DNA from: Euphorbia lathyris
Taxonomy: Eukaryota; Streptophyta; Magnoliopsida; Malpighiales; Euphorbiaceae
Length of the DNA: 64,000 nt
Reading direction: 5' to 3'
Assembly (NCBI RefSeq): GCF_963576675.1
Contig: NC_088916.1
Span: 3,239,001-3,303,000 of the forward strand
Position numbers and translations under genes: made by a program. How positions within the stretch are numbered: position 1 is the stretch's first letter; every line of letters begins with the position of its first letter. The notes below the pieces were generated by a model. The model saw only the letters and a program-made list of their open reading frames with translations. It was not told where the DNA came from and ran no database searches. Below are positions 57,816-64,000 of the stretch, one piece after another.

Positions 57816-58531
57816 CAGTGGCGAATCCAGGATTTGAGAGGGGGCAAAACTCTATGTAAAAATTTTTTAGCCTAATGTTTGTAGCCAAGAGAAAAAATAC
57901 TCCTAACGGAGCAATTTTACCCCTAACGTCTAAAATGGTGCAATTTTACCCTTAATGTTTGTAGCCAAGAGCAATTTTACCCCTAACGTCGATAAATTGG
58001 ATCAATTTTAGACACTATTATAATATACAGTCATTTTTTTTTCTTTATTTTGTACCAATTGCATATCAATTTGTTATAAAAAAATATAATGTTTTTTTTG
58101 TAATTTATAATAAAATTGGAGATTAATATTTATAAATTCGGTGGATTTTTTGAATTTTTTTTGTCTAATTCGTACAAAAGATAGTATATGTTTAATATTT
58201 TTTTTCTTATTTTTTTGACATCCCAACATATGTTTTTGATTTGTTAACGCATGTGTGAAGTGTAGATGACAAGATTCATGACCGAGAAGACAGTTTGATG
58301 GATTATTTCTCAAATTGACCCAATTTATCAACGTTAGGGGTAAAACTGTTTTTGGCTTCCAAATTAGGGATAAAATTGCACCATTTTAGACGTTAGGGGT
58401 AAAATTGCTCATGACCCAAAACATTAGGGGTATTTTTGCACCTTAATCATTCTTTTTGGACTACTTTTTTTTTTTTTTTTTTTGGGATGAAGGAGGCGCA
58501 AATGCCCCTTTGACCCCCACATCCGCCCTTG
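57816..58531. repeat. hAT-type MITE, copy 2, opposite orientation
   Basis: 716 bp with ends CAGTGGCGAATCC and CATCCGCCCTTG, and an 8-bp duplication cttctaag (57808-57815 and 58532-58539). Inverted relative to copy 1, only 267 bp away. Confidence 0.88.
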
Positions 58532-59345
58532 CTTCTAAGTGAAAATTTGAACCTCATGAGGAACTTCTACCTGCCATATTAGATTCCACGCCCCAGGTAT
58601 ATGGAATTGCTCCAAAGAGTTTAAAGAGACAGCAAGTATGTATGCTTTTTTGACATAATACAAGCTAGAAGGATTCACACTCTAAATTACACAATCAATC
58701 TGATCACCCCATCATAGTGGAAGCTTCAACATTTCCTCAATGTCTCGTGGTAGGAACGACTCGTCTATTAATTCGAGATTCTAATCAAAAATTTTTGGAA
58801 TAAATAAGTCGTAGACTTTTAATCCTTCCAATCATTGAATCACCAAATTCTGAAGTTGGAGATTTGAGTCATCCCGGAGCCATGGGTCCATCCTCACATT
58901 TATGCTTGATTCATTTCCAAGTTTCCACTTAACACCTTCCTTTAGCACTAGTTGAGAACTCCATATACTTCTCCATATGTAGCTTGGTGAATGACCCAGT
59001 GGAACATTCATAAATCCCCCTTAGGAAGATATTTATCTTTGAAAACATGACTAGATAGAGAAGAGGTGTCCGTGAAGGACTTCCAACCCTATTTTTCCAA
59101 CCCTGGCTGTTGACTTTCACTAAATAAGTAACAATTGAGACACAGAGAGTGATTAATTTTAACCATTGTTCAGTGAAACCCATCTTAAGCACAATGGCTT
59201 GTAATAGTTCCAATCCACCCTATTATAGGTCTTACTGATATTCATCTTTAAAGCCATTGTGCCTTTCTTCCTGTTAACATTCTGTCTCATAATGTGAATC
59301 ACTTCAAAAGCAATTAAAACATTATCAAAAAGTTCATTCATTACA

Positions 59346-60159
59346 TTAAGCTTATATTACAACTTTTTGTTTACTAGTTATAATCATCCTTCAGTCATTT
59401 TGTAAATTGACTTACGCATCAAAGCGGGTTAGCCAAAAAACGAGCCTCTTTTTGACCTTGTTTCTATAGTCATAGGTTGACAAGTTGTCTCTCATGATTC
59501 ACCACACCAAATTGGTGCAATGGGCGTGGACTGACATAACGATGACTCGTTTGAATAGTCTATTGAAATTCCTTCCACTAGTGCACTCCCCATAACGAGG
59601 GTCTAGAAAACAATTGAGTCAATCATGACTTAACTCTGTAAGTGGTGGAAAAAGATGAAGCCCTAGAGCCCCAGGAGCAAAGGCTCTTGGGCGCAATCTC
59701 TCGACGTTTGACAAAAAACTTGAGATCTGTCCATGACATCATCAGCATCATGAAGCAAAAGCACGTTATTCAAATGTCGGAGTGAAAGAAAAATTTGAGA
59801 TAGTAGATAAGTCATCATGTACGTGAAAAAACCCGAGAATACCAATTCCTCGATCGAACACCACACTATCTGATGTTGCTATCATCAACAAGGAAGAACC
59901 GAATAAAGGATCTGAACATCCAATCGAGGGGGAAATGAGACTCCACAATACATCATCGGCCCCGAACTCCCTATGCGTAACGTAAAGGACGTTGACCAAT
60001 CCCCCATAGATAATTTTAGGCAAGAGAAGGAAGACAACCCTCCCCGAATAGGAAGACACTAGACTCTAATCACTGGGCCAATCACCAATCGGCTGAATCT
60101 CGTTTTGTCAACCAAGAATGCTCAGTGGAGCCCTAGCCTTGGGAGAGATAGGCACCGAA
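59346..60159. other. Decayed repeat, no gene
   Basis: Less AT-rich than its surroundings, with many stops in every frame. It may be the N-terminal part of the Gypsy gag that follows; I cannot show it. Confidence 0.35.
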
Positions 60160-60760
60160 GGAAAAAAACATCTCGGTCAAAGATGAGGTCATAAGACTAA
60201 GCTCGGTATAATGCAGAAAGAGCTCAACAAGCCCATGAGCAACATCGCTGAGGTGGGGGTGGATGTTGAACACCTCGATATCACAGAGGAAGAAAATACC
60301 CCCATGTAAGAGGATAATGGGCGAGCCTATGCCCCAAGAGTTCAAGTACATGCTTCTGAAAGAGTACAACGAGACAACAGACTCCACCATTCACATTAAA
60401 AGGTTCAGTCGAGCTATGGATACTACCACTGCAATCGATGATATGATGTGCTATATATTTCCCACTACCCTAAAAGGTGTTCCCCCTAGTGGCACAAATC
60501 CCTAGACACCAAGACAATCATCAGCTTCAAGCTAATATCAAAACTCTTCGTAACATCTATCCCTAAAAGAAAAACCATTTAGTATCTCAACTACCCAGTC
60601 CAACACAAGACTATGTAGAAAGATTCTAGCAGAAAGTCATTCAGGTCAAGGTATTGAATATGGAGGGAGTAGTCAAAATCATGGGCCAATTGTGTCAGCA
60701 AAGAGTTATCCTAATAGCTAACCACCAACAGGCGTCAGACCTTTAAAAACTTAATGATTC
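60160..60760 (+). pseudogene. Gypsy gag remnant
   Basis: The plus-strand frame around 60320-60500 reads PMPQEFKYMLLKEYNETTDSTIHIKRF, which follows the pattern of plant Gypsy gag (P-x2-FK, then L-x3-Y-x-G/E-TTD-P/S-x2-H). Later codons show stops and shifts. It is distinct from the gag at 34068. No pol follows. Confidence 0.5.
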
Positions 60761-60942
60761 AGATAAAAGACTTATGTAAATAGGATGTCCACAAGTTAAA
60801 TCCTTGCTGAGCGAGAAAACCCTCTATCAGCAAGCAACGAATGAACGACAAGGACCAAGATAAGAAAAACCACTAGAACAATCAGAGTTTCTCTCTCTCC
60901 ATCTCTTTTACTCTTTCTATTTCTCTCTCTTTCATTTGTTTC

Positions 60943-62936
60943 TGTCACACCCGACCCTAAACGACCTCAATCGGCATCGGGCGTGAAATAGAAAGATCAT
61001 AATCAATACTTAGGAGTCTCCAATTTAACCAAATATCATTATATACAATTGCAATACCAAAGTTCTAACCATAATTCTAACAATAAGCAGCCAACTTCCA
61101 AACCTCGCCTAAACGGTCGGTAACCTTCTCTATATCCTGTACTTTCTCACCTAAAAACATTAAAACATTTAAAAACGTGAGACAAAAATCTCAGTAAGAA
61201 ACTAGCAGCTATAAAAACCAACTTTCTTTAACATAGCTACATATATACATTTATAAAGGGATTTAATCAAAACTTTATAAAATATACTCAAAACTTAAGT
61301 TCATAAAATAAAATTTGTGTATGTGTATCCATCCTCGAATTCTACCCGTGCAGATCATAACATCAATCATAACAATATCGAGATATCTCATTTATATCTC
61401 GTTCCTTGCCTAACAGTTAGGACTACCAGCCGTGCACTCTGGCCATACCGCCATTAGATATGGTCTTGCAAATACAACTCCTACCCCGGGCAATCCTAGA
61501 TGGACAAAACCATTTTATCTTTCAAAATATCACAACTCATAAAAAATCATATTTGGACTTCAATCCAAAATAATAACAACAATAACCGCAACAGATTTCT
61601 TAATCCAAAAACAATATATATATATATATACATTGAAACCAAAAACATATATGTATATATGTAAATCAACCAAATCAAGCTTAAATCAACATAATAAAGT
61701 AAAATCTGAAATTCACATAGAAGCATAGTCAATAGCTTCATTTCAACCGTAATTTCACAATAAAAATAAAATCGTGAAAAACCCCAATTTACAAAATACT
61801 TGTATAAACCTTAAAATATCAATTTTTGAAACTTTTTTTTGATAGTTACTTACCTTGGCTACTAATTGAAGAAAATACACCCGGTCGATTCTCCTTTAAA
61901 TTCTGTCTAAGTCGTTTCCCTCCAAACACTTCCGAAACTCAAAAACTCTTCGGTTAGGACTTAGAACTAAGTATAAGGATGCTATCTTTTAAAAATTATT
62001 CTAAACTTTTAATTTACACCTAAAACCATCGAATTAACTCCAAACTTTTCCTATAGCACCAAATTAATATCACACACCTAATAATTATAATATATCCTAA
62101 TCTCAAAATATAAATTTTAGAAATTTAGACACGGACGTGACAATTCTCCCCACCTTAAGAAATTTCGTCCACGAAATTCATATTCTCTAATCTATCTTAA
62201 TTTCCTTCTGAAACCATGATTTCTCATAATCATCATAAGACCACAAATTCTAATGTTTCCTTCCATTAACTCCATGATTTATCAATATCGATATCTTTGT
62301 AACAATCATTTACATATAACTCTTAGTAACTCTAAACTTCAACTTAGTCAATTCCATCACTAATAAATCCACAATAAAACTTCAAATATCATATTTGATA
62401 TATATAACTCTAAACTTCAAATATCATATATTGAATATACGATACACTTTATAGTCGTATTTTGCTGGCATTAAACCCAATCTCACTTTTATAGATTTAA
62501 ATCACAGTTGATTTCATCATTTGCATATACATCAAATATATTTCACCTATCTCCAAGTTCTATAGACTTCAAAAATATCACTTTTGAACTGCTAATATGT
62601 ATGATATTATATTTTCCTTAATCTTTAAATAATTCGAATACTGATTTGCATCAATGTATAATCTTATTTCATCGTAATAACAATACTTGTATCTATAATT
62701 TTTCACTCCAATCATTATTTCTATTATAATCTTCAATCATTAGCATCAACATCACCATCACTCTTATAAGAGTCATTTCATAAACATCAATATTAACATC
62801 AACATCACCAATATAAACCTCATTATTATGACACAATTTCCTATCAATAAGAGTCATTTCATAAAATCTTAATATCAACATCACTGTTATAATTCTCCAT
62901 TTGACTCCTTAAAATCAATTGAGCTAATATGTTTTA
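60943..62936. other. LTR-like AT-rich sequence
   Basis: Starts TGTCACACCCGACCCTAAAC, resembling an LTR start, and near 62140 has gacaattctccccacc and aagaaatttcgtccacgaaa, a phrase frequent in plant Gypsy LTRs. Simple TA repeats lie near 61616-61630. No coding frame, and I cannot define the LTR end or a second LTR. Confidence 0.4.
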
Positions 62937-63274
62937 GGGTAAATAATTTATTAGTCCTTTAGTTTTTACCTAACACACTGTTTAGTCCCCCTATTTTGAA
63001 AAATATATTATAAGGTCTCTAGCTTTTGTCAATATTAACCCTTTGGTCCCTTTATCTAGTTTTTTTAGACTTGTTATCGATATATTTTAGCATAAACAGA
63101 TATATATATAAAATAACAGAGTAACATGGTCAACTTGTATTGTAATGCGGTTGTCCTAAAAGCTAAGATATGTTCGATTAAAAATCTAAAAAAATAGATA
63201 AAAGGACCACAAGGTTAATATTGGTAAAAGATAGGGACCTTAAAATGTGTTTTTCATAATAGGGGGACTAAATA
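62937..63274. repeat. M1 MITE, right end truncated
   Basis: Starts gggtaaataatttattagtc like 4201 and follows the same order of phrases. It stops at gggggactaaata, lacking the last 40 bp or so. Inserted in LTR-like DNA. Confidence 0.8.
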
Positions 63275-64000
63275 AACCTCAATCGTTTCTCCAAACTATA
63301 TAATCAAGAAATATAGAGTACCGAAATTACGACAATCAATCTTTTTTTTCCAAACTCCAAATAATATCTTTACACCCATAAAAGTCAATAAATCTATAAT
63401 ATCATTCGATTTTCTTATTTGACCTATAAACACTCAATTTGATCCTTAAATAAACTTAAACCATAATCACACAAACTTCAACTAAAAATAACTTCTATTA
63501 ACAATATATGTACTACAAAATTTCAATTATCAACACATATATCATCTGATATCATATTTATCTCTTACTTTCCTACCTCAAACTGTGCTTAAGATCAGCA
63601 AACTTTGTCCTCAAAATTCATATCTTATTATTTCCTCAAACACTATTTAAGCTTACCAAATTTGCATAAATCATGAACTCTAATATATTCTTCCATTTTA
63701 CTTCTCATTGATCACTAACATCAGTATTTCTCTAAACATCATTGATATAACTCTCAATAATTCTAAACCTCAATCCAATGAAGTTCACCAATAAAACAGT
63801 AATTTAAATTTCAGATCTCATTTATTCAACTTAAGATTCTATAATCACTAAATTCATGCTATAATCTCCCAATTATTAATCAACTTCCAAACCCATTAAA
63901 TGAAACCTCCATATTTTATCTTTCTCAATCCCATATCTATTATCTTCAGTTTATCATTTTATCATTTCCTCAATCTCCTATAGTCCTAAGAAGACCAACT
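63275..64000. other. AT-rich continuation of the LTR-like region
   Basis: At 63590-63670 the phrases of 62150-62240 recur in diverged form (cctcaaa, catgaactctaatatattcttcc, as in 62220-62270), so it may be a second diverged copy of that repeat. No gene. Confidence 0.4.

Larger units (their letters stand above)
56511..59341 (-). pseudogene. LINE-C ORF2 remnant: RT, zf-RVT, RNase H
   Basis: RT patches: NELFDNVLIAFEVIHIM and MALKMNISKTYNRVDWNYY near 59340-59190, then LKMGFTEQWLKLI near 59185-59140. The zf-RVT region is seen as VKKAYILAVSLNS and WNLIWQVEVPHEVQIF near 58660-58550 and as KCPVARSLWKIV near 57690-57640. RNase H: FGVVLWDSYGGF and KECEALALLQAMQ at 56640-56511. Many stops and frame changes; the FADD region was not found. 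Confidence 0.75.
56270..59345 (-). mobile_element. LINE-C: old LINE broken by two hAT MITEs
   Basis: Minus-strand LINE fragments in the right order: RT (59345-58930), linker and zf-RVT start (58760-58540), zf-RVT (57807-57557), RNase H (56850-56511). The hAT MITEs at 56851-57548 and 57816-58531 fill the gaps. Ends and target duplication are not visible; it is the most decayed LINE here. Confidence 0.8.

Noticed and set aside
59663..60390. Three minus-strand frames of 67-97 residues
   Set aside because: No domains and mutually overlapping; the plus strand shows gag-like text nearby instead.

Overview
This window is nuclear DNA from a flowering plant, most likely a eudicot; the species cannot be named from the sequence. 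It is AT-rich, and almost all of it is transposable elements, many nested inside one another: plant-type L1 LINEs with DUF4283/zinc-knuckle ORF1 and zf-RVT/RNase H tails, a Copia element of Sirevirus type, a Tat-lineage Gypsy element, a CACTA transposon, hAT- and Mutator-like MITEs, and a piece of chloroplast atpB. I found no free-standing host gene, rRNA or tRNA.

Layout. 1-3440: LINE-A (minus strand), cut by the window edge. 3608-3838: decayed plastid atpB fragment. 4201-4579: MITE of family M1. 4873-11074: LINE-2, near full length, minus strand, 16-bp target duplication, three telomere-type units at its 5' end. 11091-12617: repeat with inverted arms. 12618-29630: a nested stack. An M1 MITE is split by LINE-B (12899-28584, 17-bp target duplication), LINE-B is split by a Sirevirus-like Copia (14611-25683, target duplication CTTGA), and an inverted-repeat foldback element (28610-29594) sits in the other side of the same MITE. 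29685-31486: further MITEs. 32190-46315: Tat-type Gypsy element, plus strand, with a 5'-truncated left LTR and a complete right LTR. 47066-47547: Mutator-like MITE. 48976-53564: CACTA transposon inside an LTR-like sequence. 55336-56123: Mutator-like MITE holding a second MITE. 56270-59345: old LINE-C broken by two hAT MITEs. 60160-64000: Gypsy gag remnant, LTR-like DNA and another M1 MITE.

Two host-type genes with introns ride inside transposons, and they are the main discoveries. (1) The CACTA element carries a four-exon gene (49861-50627) with perfect GT-AG introns for a 156-residue E2 ubiquitin-conjugating-enzyme-like protein. It keeps the HPN motif but has Arg where the catalytic Cys belongs, so it looks like an inactive E2 variant. 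(2) Between pol and the 3' LTR of the Gypsy element, in antisense, lies a five-exon gene (41292-44167) for an 817-residue plant mobile domain (PMD)/coiled-coil protein. Its frame is open across all exons although the sense gag-pol around it has several stops and frameshifts. A possible second CACTA passenger gene (minus strand, 52698-53146) has four exons in frame with one stop.

The retroelement coding regions are mostly broken. Many of the stops are TGG to TAG/TGA or CAA/CAG to TAA/TAG, the pattern expected from cytosine methylation and deamination. The Copia element keeps gag and both LTRs but has lost the RT core, so it is non-autonomous; its large 3' env-like reading frame has one frameshift.
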